The notes under the pieces are model-generated. The model saw only the letters and a program-made list of their open reading frames with translations. It did no database searches and had not been told where the DNA came from. Shown piece after piece: positions 48,092 through 57,086 of a DNA stretch of 64,000 nt; the stretch's first letter is position 1, and the number at the start of each line of letters is the position of its first letter. The position numbers and the translations under genes were made by a program. The DNA lies in contig CAVYOE010000001.1 in assembly GCA_963770155.1 (NCBI GenBank), positions 1,178,001 to 1,242,000 of the forward strand. Reading direction: 5' to 3'. This DNA comes from CAVYOE01 sp963770155. GTDB lineage: Bacteria; Actinomycetota; Thermoleophilia; Solirubrobacterales; 70-9.

Positions 48092-50679
48092 GCCGGCCCC
48101 GGACGCGAAGCGGAGGAGCCGGCGCTTGATGTCCGGCGGCGCAACTTGCGGGTGCAGCGCTTCCGCTTATGTCTGGAGCGCAGCTTCTTGCAGCGCCGCT
48201 TCCCCCGCCTGGCCGCAGCACCGGGGACGCCGGTGCCTGACTGCGGGGTCAGGCCGGTGCCGGAGCCCGGGCTCGGCCCTGATCCGGGCCCGGGCCCGGG
48301 CCCGGGACCGGGTTGTGATCCGGTGAGGCAGCCGGCGCGCGAGGGGTCCGGCGGGAAGGGCAGGTCGGCCACGATCGCCGTCTCCAGGTAGTCGTTCTCG
48401 AGCTGGTCGCCGGATCCGGGGGCAAGCCGCCCACCGACCTCCCGCAACTCGTCGCGCGGGCCGTCCGGGCGCACCCACGGCACGATCGCCAGGAACTCTC
48501 CCTTGGGGCCGGCATAGGGCTGAAGGCGGGCGGGGTCGTTCTCGGGAGGGCCCGGCATGAAGCTCGAGTTGCCGATGTAGTGGCAGCCGGGGTTCGCGTC
48601 GAGGCCGCGCTGGGTGATCGAGGTCTGGCCGTCGAAGCCGAGGTCGGCGAGGTTGCCGACCATGAACGGAGTCACGTTGTAGGCAAAGGACACGGTCGGG
48701 TCCGCCGCGGTGCGCCAGGTCGAGCGCATCCACTCGAGCGGCTGCCAGGCGCCCTCTCCACTCGTCCCCGGCCATTGGCCGCCGCCGTTGGCCTCGTCCT
48801 GCATCACCAGGTTCGTTCCGAGACGGTCGAGGCAGCGCATGTAATAGGCGTCCGTGTCGGAGCACGGATCGATCCCCGGCGCGAGGGCTTGGCCGAAGCT
48901 CGAGGGCGAGGCATCGCCGTCGTACTCGAACGCCGGCTTGCTGGTCGCAAAGCCGATCCTGGCATCCGTGCCGGGGATCCGGAACGGCCGCAGGTTCTCG
49001 ATCGCGTCGGGCCCGGTCGACGGGCCCGGGGTCAGCTGCAGTTGCTCCTCGATCGGGGTCAGCGGCACCTTCTTGTTCTGGGCGACCACGTTGCGGAGCG
49101 GCCGCGGTCCCTCCTCCCTCACGTCCTCGGGGCCCCACATGAACACCTCGTTGTAGACCTCGCCCTTGGTCGCAACGAAGACGGAGTCCGGAGCGGGCTG
49201 GTCGGGGTCGGCAAAGGCTGCGATCTCCACCGGGTCGCGGGATTCGCGGAACGGTGCCTGGTTGTTGGAGCCCAGGATGTAGACGCCGTAGCGCTTCGCC
49301 AGCAAAGAGAAAGTCTGCATCCAGCCGCGCCCGAAGGTGTCGGTGGCGGCGACGAACGGTGCCGAGACCAGCCCGGAGATCGGGAAGCGCAACCGGTAGA
49401 GCGTCAGAGGCGGCCCGTAGCTGACTCCGACGGAGCCGAGCGCACCGAGGGCTGCGCACGGCACCCCGGCAGGCGAGCAGGCCCCGGCCAGGGACGGATC
49501 ACCGAAGATGTCGCGAGTGAGCCGGCCGCGGCTGCCGGTGGCGATAGTCATCAGGCCGATGTCCTCGTTGAAGGCGACCACGTTCGGCCGCTCGGACGCC
49601 ATCTGCGGCACAACCTGCTCCCGGATCATGCATTCGATCTTGATCCGGAAGCTCTCGTAGCTGGTCACGTGGCGAAGCTCCTGCTTGGGCTGCATCGCAA
49701 AGACGCGCGGGGCACCGGGCTCGGGGTCGAGCGCGTCGATTGCCGGCGCGGTGCGGTTGGCGCGGGCGGCCGCGCATTGGCTCTCGCTCGGCGGCGGCGG
49801 CAGCTGTGGCGCCGCCGGCTCGAGCGCCTTGTTGATGCGGCGGGCGCGGGTCGGGTCGTTGCTGATCACCGCGTCGACCCCGGCGGTGATCGCGGCGGAG
49901 ATGTCAGCCTCGGCGTCGAGCGTGTAGGGAACGACCTGGCGGCCGAGCGCGTGCGCCTCGGCGACGTAGACCGGCGACACCGGCCACGCGGGCGAGACCC
50001 ATTCGTTGCCGGCGAGCATCGCGGCCGCGGGGCCGCCGTCGTTCAGGGCGGCCAGGGTGAGCAGCGAGGTCTCGGCGCCGGGCAGCTGCGACTGCGCCGG
50101 GAGCAGGTTGAGCGGCCAGAAGCTCTGCACGATCAGGCGCGATCGCGGCAGCGGGCTCGCCTCGAGAACGTCGACGACGGCCTCTGCGAACCCGAGGGTC
50201 AGGTCGAAGTCGGCGTCGGTCGGCACGTTCTTGATCTCGAGGTTGAGGACGGAGCCGTGTTCGACCGCCAGCTCGAGCACCTCCTCGAGCGTGGGGACAG
50301 GCACCCGGCGCGGGTCGCCGGGCGCAAGCGCCACCGAGTTCCCCTCGGTGCCGAGGATGTCGGAGCGGCACTGCGCCCGCAGCTGCGCCGCGGTCAGGGA
50401 GCGGACCAGGCCCGCGCAGTCGGTGGTGCGGTCGAGAGCCGGGTCGTGGATCACCACCGGCACCCCGTCGGCGGTCAGCTTCGTGTCGAGCTCGAGCACG
50501 AAGCCGGCCTCGGCGGCCGCCTCGAACGCGGGCAGCGTGTTCTCGCCGTAGGTGGGGACGCCCTCGACCAGCGAGCCGCCGCGGTGCGCCTGTATATAGG
50601 GGGAACCGAGCGCCGCAGGAGCAGCGATGACGAGCAGGAGCGCGCCGGCGGCGGCTGCGAACAGGCCCCGCCGGATCAC
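48088..50679 (-). CDS. secreted GDPD fused to a nitrilase-like domain, Pro-Gly linker and basic C-X11-C tail
   Basis: 863 residues from GTG 50679. Signal peptide (cleavage near ALGSPY). Residues 28-290 are a glycerophosphodiester phosphodiesterase barrel: IQAHRGGS, ENTLPAFEAA, VLELDTKLTADGVPVVIHD, catalytic His/Glu residues present. Residues 330-780 resemble the C-N hydrolase (nitrilase) fold: NVVAFNEDIGL (Glu), YGVYILGSNN, and VAQNKKVPLTPIEE (Lys). At the usual catalytic Cys position the sequence reads NLVMQDEANGG, without Cys, so this half may bind but not cleave. A (Pro-Gly)5 linker, encoded by a GGGCCC repeat at 48284-48306, leads to the basic tail C-X11-C. It follows the acylase gene by 4 bp. 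Confidence 0.75.
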   Translation of the reverse strand: MIRRGLFAAAAGALLLVIAAPAALGSPYIQAHRGGSLVEGVPTYGENTLPAFEAAAEAGFVLELDTKLTADGVPVVIHDPALDRTTDCAGLVRSLTAAQLRAQCRSDILGTEGNSVALAPGDPRRVPVPTLEEVLELAVEHGSVLNLEIKNVPTDADFDLTLGFAEAVVDVLEASPLPRSRLIVQSFWPLNLLPAQSQLPGAETSLLTLAALNDGGPAAAMLAGNEWVSPAWPVSPVYVAEAHALGRQVVPYTLDAEADISAAITAGVDAVISNDPTRARRINKALEPAAPQLPPPPSESQCAAARANRTAPAIDALDPEPGAPRVFAMQPKQELRHVTSYESFRIKIECMIREQVVPQMASERPNVVAFNEDIGLMTIATGSRGRLTRDIFGDPSLAGACSPAGVPCAALGALGSVGVSYGPPLTLYRLRFPISGLVSAPFVAATDTFGRGWMQTFSLLAKRYGVYILGSNNQAPFRESRDPVEIAAFADPDQPAPDSVFVATKGEVYNEVFMWGPEDVREEGPRPLRNVVAQNKKVPLTPIEEQLQLTPGPSTGPDAIENLRPFRIPGTDARIGFATSKPAFEYDGDASPSSFGQALAPGIDPCSDTDAYYMRCLDRLGTNLVMQDEANGGGQWPGTSGEGAWQPLEWMRSTWRTAADPTVSFAYNVTPFMVGNLADLGFDGQTSITQRGLDANPGCHYIGNSSFMPGPPENDPARLQPYAGPKGEFLAIVPWVRPDGPRDELREVGGRLAPGSGDQLENDYLETAIVADLPFPPDPSRAGCLTGSQPGPGPGPGPGSGPSPGSGTGLTPQSGTGVPGAAARRGKRRCKKLRSRHKRKRCTRKLRRRTSSAGSSASRPGPA

Positions 50680-50683
50680 CGGG

Positions 50684-53374
50684 CTAGCTCCGGTTGCGCT
50701 TGCGGGCCCGCCTGTAGCAGCGCTTCCGCTTGCGCTTCTTGCGGATGCGCTTGCACCGGCGCTTGCCGGCCTGGGCGCCGAGCGTCGCTCCCGCCCCGGA
50801 CTGCGGGATCAGATTCGGGTTCTGGCCGGAGCCGTCGCCGGGACCGGGTCCAGGCCCGGGTCCCGGGCCGGGATCGGTGTCGTCGCCGCAGCCCTCGGGC
50901 AAGCAGCCGTCCAGTGCGGTCGTCTCGAGTCCGGGCTCGGCCAGCACCTCGGCTTCGCAGAAGGCCGGGTTCACCCACTCCTTGTTCGAGAACATCCTCG
51001 TCTGGTTTGCCCAATAGGGCGAGTTCGGGTTCTCGGACTGTGAGTAGGTGAGGATCGAGCGGTCGTCGGGGCAGCCCGCGCCCCCGGGGGCGAACGAGGT
51101 CACCATCACGAAGCTCGAGCCGTGGGGCACGTTCGGGTACCCGGGCTCGGCGCCTCCGCCGACCCAGCCGACGTTGATCGCGTTGAAGACTCCGACCGTG
51201 CCCGGTCCGCCGTGGATCGGGATCTTCTCGTCGCCGCGCCGCTCGTACTGCCAGCCTCGCAGCGGCGCGTTCAACGGGATCCCGGCGCCGCGAAGGTCGC
51301 TGACCGCATCGGCCAGGGCAAGCTGCACCTTGGGAGAGAGGATCTGCAGGCCGCGCGGCGTGTTGACCGGGTCGGCCGAGCTGAACGGGGTCGAGAAGAC
51401 GGTGAGGTCGCCGGTCGGCAGAGGCAGCCCGATCGGGAGCGGGCTCGCCGACAGTGCGCGGGTGGCGAAGCGGCGGAAGAGGATCGCTCCGTTCGAGTCG
51501 AGGTTGTCGTGGAGGTCCCAGGCGGCGAGCACCGGACAGGCCTCGCTCACGTTGACCGGGCCGTTGCTGCCGAGCAGGAAGCCCCAGCGGGGCGGTGCTG
51601 CACAGGGTCACCAGCTGGTCGCGCCACAGCTCGCCCGCGTACTGGCGGTTGTTGAAGACCGCGTCCTGCAGCTGCTGGCGGGTGAAGCGGTTGCCCGGCA
51701 GCCCGTCCGAGCCGTCGAGACGCTCCTGGATGATCCGCAGGCCGAGGCGGGTGCGCAGTGCGCGCGGGGTCCGCTCGTCGCCGATGATCCGGTCGTACCC
51801 CTCGATCGGGGCCTCCGGATTTGAGAGCCAGTAGCTGTCGTTCATGTTGCTGGCGTAGTCGTCACGGAAGTGCGAACGGGAGGTTCGACGGGGCCGAAGA
51901 TGCCTTCCTGCGAGCGCGTCGGCGTCGTTGTCCCACTCGCACTGCGGAGAGGGCGCCGTTCAGGACGGGCAGCCGCAGCAGCGGCCGAGGTCGCGACTCC
52001 CAGCGGCGTGTTGCAGAGGACCGCCTTCGAGTCAGGGACGTTGGGGACGACCGAGATGTCGGCGTAGTAGGCGCGGCCGCGCGAGTCCGCGGCGATCGTG
52101 TTCACCCACGGGATCCCCTGGTTGCGCCGAGGATCTCGTCGCAGCTCGTCGGTGCTCTGCGCCTGGTTGGTCTCGAAGAAGTGGTTGAGGTAGCGGAAGT
52201 TGGCGGCGTTGGCGTCGCCCATGGTGAAAGCGACGGCGGGAAGCCACGGCAGCGGCACCCCGGCGAGGCTGGTCGAACACCGGGCCGTGGTGGGTCGAGT
52301 AGAGCGTGCGGGTGCGCGGCTCGAGGCCGTTCGCGGTCTTCACCTGCACCGTGACCCGGTCCCGGATCATGTCCCGGAACTGGCCGTCGTAGAGGTACCG
52401 GGTCGGATTGGTCGGGTCGAGGATCTCCTGGAACGGCGTGAACCGGTACCCGGTCGAGACGGTGTGGGTCCAGGCCAGGTTGTCGGTGTGGCCGATCAGG
52501 ACCAGCGGCACGCCGTAGAGGCTGCCGCCCGAGACATTCAGCTCACCGGGGATGGTGAGGTGGGTCTGGTAGAAGCGCTCGGGGCCGTCCCAGGGGAAGT
52601 GCGGGTTGGCGAGCACCATGCCGCTGCCGTTGCGGTCGCCTCCGAGCCCAGCCCGACACCGTTGGAGCCGATGCCGCCGGTAGGGAAGTCGTCGAGTGCC
52701 TCCGCCAGGTCCGCCGCCTTGGCGTCCGGGTTGAAGCGGGGCTGCGAACCGGCCTGCGCCTCCGGATCCGGGAGGGGCGGCTGCGAGGAGGCGATTCCGT
52801 CGATCGCGATCGTGCCCGAGGCAAGCAGCGCCAGCTGGTAGAAGCGGCGGTAGACGTCGATCTCGCTGATCGGCTTCACCCACTCAGCCCCGCGGCAGCG
52901 TGGATCCGGCAGGTTCTCGACGCCGGTGTCGGCCAGGTACTTGTTGTAGCCGGCGACGTAGCCCGTCACGCCCTCGCGGATCTCGTCGACCGGGCCCTGC
53001 GGCGGAGGTCGCTCCAGCAGCTCCTCGACCGTGCCGTTGTCGATGATCCGCTTGAAGAAGAAGTCGGAGTTGAGGTTGTTGGCGTTGAAGCCGTTGCCGC
53101 GCTGCGGCGTAGCCCGCGTCAGGGCCGAAGTAGCGGGAGCGCTCGGCGCGGACCGTTACGTAGGACTCCGCGATCGTGCAGAGGTTGTCCGAGGCGAAGC
53201 GCGTAGCCGTAGCCGAAGGCGACTCCCCTGAAGTCTGTCGGCCTTGATGTGCGGGATCCCGTGCTGGTCGCGGCGGATCTCCGCGTTCAGCTTGCCGCCC
53301 GCTGCCGCGGCGCCAGGAGCCGCCACGAGCAACAAAGCCAGGCAGCCCAGAAAACCTCTCCAAGTACGCCCCAT
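50684..53374 (-). pseudogene. secreted penicillin-acylase (Ntn hydrolase) family protein, multiply frameshifted
   Basis: The family order is intact if frames are stitched: signal peptide from ATG 53374 (MGRTWRGFLG), QHGIPHIKAD, DNLCTIAESYVTVRAERSRY, VTGYVAGYNKYLADTG, nucleophile Ser in GGIGSNGVGLG, MVLANPHFPWDGPERFY, HTDNLAWTHTVSTGYRF, FRYLNHFFETNQAQST, NDSYWLSNPEAPIEGY and a C-terminal Pro-Gly linker plus basic C-X11-C tail. Frame changes occur near 53215, 53110, 52650, 52265, several between 51980 and 51880, and 51595. Amino-acid conservation between breaks is high, so a patch of indel sequencing errors is at least as likely as decay. If intact it would be a periplasmic or surface acylase acting on beta-lactams, N-acyl-homoserine lactones or similar amides. 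Confidence 0.85.
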
Positions 53375-53390
53375 CAGTCTCGCCCGAAGG

Positions 53391-53897
53391 CTACCCGAGC
53401 CCGGGTGCCGAGGTTGCAGGCCGCTCTCTTTGGCGCAGCCGCTTGACCAGGCCCCAGACGGTGATGACCAGGGCGGGTACGCCCATGACCAGGAACGTGA
53501 TCCCGACGATCGTCCCACCGAGCTCGGCATCGGGACCGAAGCTCTCGTCGGTGAGCGAGCTGATCAGGGCCACCGCCCCGGTCGCGGTGAAGAAGATGCC
53601 CCAGGCGAACATGCCGTAGGCAAAGCCGCCCAGCGGGGTCTTGATCGAGCGCTCCCCCCACGGGGGGTTGCCGCGGAAGGCGAACAGGGCGCATCCGACC
53701 AGCCCGATCGGGAATGCGGCGCTGAGCAGCGCGATGTCGCCGCCGGTCCCCTGCGGACACTCGCGGGTGATCTCGTACGGCACGTTGCCCGAGGCGCAGG
53801 TTCCGGTCTCGAGCAGTTCGAGCAGCTTCAGGTTGAAGAGGATGACCCCGCCGGCGAACAGCGCGATCCCCGACCCCGCTTTCAACAGATACGCCAC
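53391..53897 (-). CDS. four-helix membrane protein, unknown function
   Basis: 168 residues from GTG 53897. Four hydrophobic segments; the first loop has two Cys (GTCASG, RECPQG) outside the membrane, possibly a disulfide. Ends in a basic cytoplasmic tail (KRLRQRER). TAGCCT (53910-53905) ends 7 nt before the GTG: leaderless, back to back with the DCC gene promoter. No family recognised. Confidence 0.65.
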   Translation of the reverse strand: MAYLLKAGSGIALFAGGVILFNLKLLELLETGTCASGNVPYEITRECPQGTGGDIALLSAAFPIGLVGCALFAFRGNPPWGERSIKTPLGGFAYGMFAWGIFFTATGAVALISSLTDESFGPDAELGGTIVGITFLVMGVPALVITVWGLVKRLRQRERPATSAPGLG

Positions 53898-53937
53898 CGC
53901 CGGCAGGCTACGCCGTGCCGTCCTAAGGTGCCTGTCC

Positions 53938-54360
53938 GTGACCGCAGCAGCACCTCGACAGATCGTCCTCTACGACCGCGACTGCGGCTTCTGTCGCTGG
54001 GCGCTGGCAAAGATCCTCGCCGCCGACCGCGGGCGCACCCTGCGGCCCGTTCCGCTCCAGGATCCCGAGGCCGAGCGGCTGCTGGGAGGGATGAACAGCG
54101 AGGAGCGGATGGCGTCCTGGCACCTGGTCGGCCCCGACGGCGAGGTCCGGTCGGGCGGCGAGGCGCTCGCACCCCTGTTTCGTGAACTGCCCGGCGGGGC
54201 GCCTCTCGCTGCACTTGCCGAGCGGCTCCCGGCCGCCGCGGTCCGCGGCTACCGCTGGGTCGCCGAGCACCGGACCGTGTTCGGAAAGCCGGTGACCGAA
54301 GGGGCAAAGCGCCGCGCCGACGTGCGAATCGCCGAGCGCGCGGGCGACCCGCCCGGCTAG
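53938..54360 (+). CDS. DCC/DUF393 thiol-disulfide oxidoreductase-like protein
   Basis: 140 residues from GTG 53938. The DCC motif is YDRDCGFCRWALAKI (D-x-D-C-x-x-C), which gives the family its name, followed by RPVPLQDPEAERLL and the WHLVGPDGEVRSGGEAL strand pair. A thioredoxin-like redox protein of unknown partner. TAAGGT (53924-53929) ends 8 nt before the GTG: leaderless. Its stop overlaps that of the Nudix gene in CTAG. Confidence 0.85.
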   Translation: MTAAAPRQIVLYDRDCGFCRWALAKILAADRGRTLRPVPLQDPEAERLLGGMNSEERMASWHLVGPDGEVRSGGEALAPLFRELPGGAPLAALAERLPAAAVRGYRWVAEHRTVFGKPVTEGAKRRADVRIAERAGDPPG

Positions 54361-54776
54361 CCGAGCACCTCGCGGACGATCTCGCGGTCGTGCTCGTAGT
54401 CGAGCAGTGCCTCGGCGTCGGCGAGCTCGACCCAGCGCAGCTCGTCGACCTCCTCCCCCGGCGCGAACTCGCCCTCGACCGGCTCCATCCGCCAATAGCG
54501 GACGCGCTTTTCCCGCCCCTTGCGGTCGCGGTAGGAGGCGTCCGAAAGCTCGGCCCCCATGCGACAGCGAAAGCCGGTCTCCTCCTCGACCTCGCGCAGG
54601 GCCGCCTCCTCCCACGACTCGCCCGGGTCGAGCTTGCCCTTGGGCAGCGACCAGTCTCCGTACCTGGGCCGGTGAATCACCGCTACCCGGGGCCCCTCCT
54701 CCCCACCGCGCACGATCACGCCGCCGGCGGCCAGCACCTCGGGCTCGACTTTGGGATCGGGATCGCTTCGTGCCAC
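54357..54776 (-). CDS. Nudix hydrolase
   Basis: 139 residues from GTG 54776. The Nudix box runs from GKLDPGESW through EEAALREVEEETGF and fits G-x5-E-x7-R-E-U-x-E-E-x-G-U exactly. N-terminal AAGGVIVRGGEEGPRVAVIHRPRYGDWSLPKG is of the MutT/Ap4A type; the substrate is probably an oxidised nucleotide or dinucleoside polyphosphate. TAGGCT (54788-54783) ends 6 nt before the GTG. Confidence 0.92.
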   Translation of the reverse strand: MARSDPDPKVEPEVLAAGGVIVRGGEEGPRVAVIHRPRYGDWSLPKGKLDPGESWEEAALREVEEETGFRCRMGAELSDASYRDRKGREKRVRYWRMEPVEGEFAPGEEVDELRWVELADAEALLDYEHDREIVREVLG

Positions 54777-54809
54777 TGCGAAAGCCTATTCCCGTGGCCA
54801 AAGGACCAA

Positions 54810-54834
54810 GTTTGCCTCGGTGGGCGCGGGGTAG
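54810..54834 (+). promoter_or_regulatory. SigB/SigF-like promoter of the 54871 gene
   Basis: GTTT (54810-54813), a 15-bp spacer and GGGTAG (54829-54834), the same spacing as the promoter at 46473-46497 with one mismatch in the -10. A 30-nt leader with GGAAGG follows. Confidence 0.5.
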
Positions 54835-54870
54835 CACCAACGCGGAGCGAGGAAGGAAGGAGGCGAAAAC

Positions 54871-55194
54871 ATGGATACCGCCCTGATCATCGTGATCGCA
54901 GCAGCCGCAGTGCTGCTCGTATTCCTGATCGGAAGGGCCTTGTGGAGTAGAGGCTTGGAGCGTCGGCGTGAGAAAGCCGGCGAGCTTCGTGTCGAAGCAG
55001 CGGAGCGCGAGCAGACCGCGCGCCGGGCTGAAGCGCAAGCCGAGCGCGAGCGTGAGGCCGCAGACAAGCGCGCCCGCATGGCCGACCGGCTCGACCCCGA
55101 CGTCGATGCGTCCGACGACGATGTCGACGACGAGGACGAGGATGCCCGCAACGGCAACCGGTCCGGAGTGCTCGGACGCCTGATCAACAGGTAA
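54871..55194 (+). CDS. single-pass membrane protein with Glu/Arg coiled coil and acidic tail
   Basis: 107 residues. An N-terminal membrane helix (residues 4-25) leads to a long charged helix (ERRREKAGELRVEAAEREQT), then an acidic Asp-rich run (DPDVDASDDDVDDEDED) and a short basic end. Resembles small DUF-type stress proteins of actinobacteria; function unknown. Its promoter looks SigB/F-dependent. Confidence 0.7.
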   Translation: MDTALIIVIAAAAVLLVFLIGRALWSRGLERRREKAGELRVEAAEREQTARRAEAQAEREREAADKRARMADRLDPDVDASDDDVDDEDEDARNGNRSGVLGRLINR

Positions 55195-55209
55195 CGGTGG
55201 CGGCCGCGC

Positions 55210-55215
55210 TAGGTT
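55210..55215 (+). promoter_or_regulatory. -10 box of the ATC-started LigD phosphoesterase gene
   Basis: TAGGTT ends 6 nt before ATC 55222, the same geometry as the ATG/GTG leaderless genes in this window. The TAG is also the in-frame stop that closes the reading frame upstream. Confidence 0.6.
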
Positions 55216-55221
55216 CCGCGC

Positions 55222-55803
55222 ATCGGCCTCAAGCGATACGAGCAGAAGCGCGATTTCAAGCGGACCCCTGAGCCCAGCGGCAAGCGCCGGAAGCGCAAGC
55301 CGCAGCTCAGGCATCCCCGCTTTGCGATTCAGAAGCACAGCGCCACCTCCCTCCATTACGACCTGAGGCTGGAGGTCGGCGACGCGCTCGCCTCCTGGGC
55401 CGTGCCCAAGGGTCCCTCGACCGATCCCCGGGACAAGCGGCTGGCGATGCGCACCGAGGACCACCCGCTCGAGTACCTCACCTTCGAGGGCGTGATTCCA
55501 AAGGGCAGCTACGGCGCAGGCCCGATGATCGTCTGGGACCGGGGCGTCTTCGAGAACATCTCGGACTTGACCCTGGAGGAATCGCTCGCCAAGGGCGACC
55601 TGAAGATCTTCTTGCTCGGGGAGAAGGTCCGCGGCCCCTTCGGCCTCTTTCGGATCTCGAAGGAGGACGAGCGCGAGTCGTGGCTCCTGGTCAAGAAAAA
55701 GGGCGAAGGCGCCGACGCCCGGCGCAATCCGGTCTCGACCCAGCCGGAGTCCGTGCTCAGCGGCAAGACGGTCGAGGACCTGCTGGCAGAAGAAACCGCC
55801 TGA
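55222..55803 (+). CDS. LigD 3'-phosphoesterase-domain protein (NHEJ), ATC start
   Basis: 193 residues from ATC 55222. The sequence IGLKRYEQKRDFKRTPEPSG aligns with the usual Met-x-Leu-x-x-Tyr start of LigD phosphoesterase domains, so the ATC is exactly where Met is expected. The catalytic stretch HSATSLHYDLRLE supplies the His/His/Asp, followed by SWAVPKGPS, DHPLEYLTFEGVIPKGSYG, GPMIVWDRG and ESWLLVKKKG. It trims 3'-phosphates and ribonucleotides at breaks. It is a stand-alone protein 28 kb from the Pol and ligase modules. The first canonical start codon, GTG 55402, would remove the active site. Confidence 0.88.
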   Translation: MGLKRYEQKRDFKRTPEPSGKRRKRKPQLRHPRFAIQKHSATSLHYDLRLEVGDALASWAVPKGPSTDPRDKRLAMRTEDHPLEYLTFEGVIPKGSYGAGPMIVWDRGVFENISDLTLEESLAKGDLKIFLLGEKVRGPFGLFRISKEDERESWLLVKKKGEGADARRNPVSTQPESVLSGKTVEDLLAEETA

Positions 55804-55846
55804 TGCGGGTCACCTGGGGGCCGGGCGCGCTGGTAGCTTGGGCGCT

Positions 55847-56125
55847 GTGACGGTCAGAGACGCCCTCAACGGAGTGCCGAAGCAGATCTCGCGCGGACTC
55901 AGCGACGTGCAGGCGATCGCCGATGGCGTGCAGACCTTGCCGGACCTGCTCGAGACGCTGCAGGCGATGCTGGAGAGCCTGCGGGAGATCGAGAAGGCGG
56001 CGACCTCGATGGACGACGAGGTGAAGCTGATGCGTGTCTCGGTCGACCAGCTCAACGACAAGGTCGACCAGCTCAATGAGCGAATCGATTCAGCGCGCGT
56101 CCTGGGGCTGAAGCGCCGCAAGTAG
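55847..56125 (+). CDS. small coiled-coil protein
   Basis: 92 residues from GTG 55847. Amphipathic throughout: LPDLLETLQAMLESLREIEKAA and LNDKVDQLNERIDSARVLG give heptads of a coiled coil, with a basic end (GLKRRK). No membrane helix. TAGCTT (55834-55839) ends 7 nt before the GTG: leaderless. Function unknown. Confidence 0.65.
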   Translation: MTVRDALNGVPKQISRGLSDVQAIADGVQTLPDLLETLQAMLESLREIEKAATSMDDEVKLMRVSVDQLNDKVDQLNERIDSARVLGLKRRK

Positions 56126-56153
56126 AGCGCGGCCGCGAGACCGCCACGCCTGA

Positions 56154-56184
56154 AACAAAAACGGGCGGCCCGAAGGCCGCCCGT
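56154..56184 (-). terminator. intrinsic terminator of the 56211 gene
   Basis: Perfect 10-bp stem ACGGGCGGCC / GGCCGCCCGT (56161-56184) with a CGAA tetraloop. On the minus strand it is followed by TTTTTGTTT (56160-56152), a classic Rho-independent terminator. Confidence 0.85.
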
Positions 56185-56210
56185 CTTCGTAACTGGACTT
56201 GGGGTCCTGG

Positions 56211-56885
56211 TTACCGCCTGAGACCGGCGCGACCCCAGAGGGACGCGGCGGTGGCGAGCACCCAGACGCCGAACAGCCCGAGCAGGATGAGCGGCAGGAC
56301 GCCGTCATAGGGGTTGAACGCCCCGTCCCGGGTGGTCAGCGAGATGATTGCCACGGCTGCGGTGGCGACGGCGAGCACGAGGCCCGCAATGCCAAGCAGC
56401 GACGGCAGCGCGCCGAAGCGCATCGCGATGATGCTGGTCGCGCCGATGAACACGGCAACGCCGAGCGACGCGCACGCAAACGTGAGCGCGCCAGTCTGGA
56501 ACAGAGCCGAGACAACGCCCGGATCCGAACCATTGCCCGAGGCCGCCGAAGCGCCTGCGGTCAGTGCGACACCGACGAGTGCCAGCGACAGAGCGGCGAT
56601 GCCGCCTGCGTGGCCCGCAGCGGTGCCTCGGCCATCACGATCTACGCGCCGGCTGTTGGCGGAAACCGCGCCGAGGAAGATCGCGAACAGGACCAGCGCG
56701 CCGGCGAGCAGGCCCGCAGCCGCGTCGATCGCATTCTTTTCCTCAGCCACGTACGCAGCCGTCGCGCCCGCGCCTTCGTTGAAGCCCGGGGCGTCCGTTG
56801 CGCCGAGGATGTACGAGAGAACCACGAGCGCGACGAAACCAACTCCCGCCGCAGCTCCCAGTTTTCTCCAGCCAGTATCACTCAT
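56211..56885 (-). CDS. six-helix membrane protein, paralogue A of a tandem pair
   Basis: 224 residues from ATG 56885. It starts MSDTGWRKLGAAAGVGFVAL and is similar throughout to the 57134 product: the same SDxxWRKxG start, YILG after the first helix, AGHAGGIAAL in the middle, and TRDGAFNPYDG near the end. Six hydrophobic segments. No family recognised; the N-terminal short soluble segment and conserved YDG loop do not suggest an enzyme. It keeps the same leader motif, hairpin and terminator as its paralogue. Confidence 0.75.
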   Translation of the reverse strand: MSDTGWRKLGAAAGVGFVALVVLSYILGATDAPGFNEGAGATAAYVAEEKNAIDAAAGLLAGALVLFAIFLGAVSANSRRVDRDGRGTAAGHAGGIAALSLALVGVALTAGASAASGNGSDPGVVSALFQTGALTFACASLGVAVFIGATSIIAMRFGALPSLLGIAGLVLAVATAAVAIISLTTRDGAFNPYDGVLPLILLGLFGVWVLATAASLWGRAGLRR

Positions 56886-56950
56886 GTGAGATATCTCTCC
56901 ATTCGGTTGACTTGGCCGCGGAACGAGCCGCGGCGCTCTCATGCGCGGGG

Positions 56951-56973
56951 AATACAAGCGATTTGGTCGGACG
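56951..56973 (-). promoter_or_regulatory. conserved 23-bp element upstream of paralogue A
   Basis: Identical at 20 of 23 positions to 57855-57877; core ATACAAGCG / GTCGGACG. It lies 65 nt upstream of the ATG. Between it and the gene is a 7-bp hairpin (56915-56921 with 56928-56934). A promoter or operator shared by the two paralogues. Confidence 0.6.
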
Positions 56974-57086
56974 CGTGCGTTCTGCGTCGGTGATAAACCC
57001 GGTTGGACCACAGGAATTCCCTCAACACGACATTTCAGCCGGCCCAAACAACCACGCGGCCTTTCCGAACAGGCGCAACACGAAAA

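Noticed and set aside
48580..51051. 823-codon plus-strand open frame opposite the GDPD gene
   Set aside because: Val/Arg/Gly-rich shadow with no domain.
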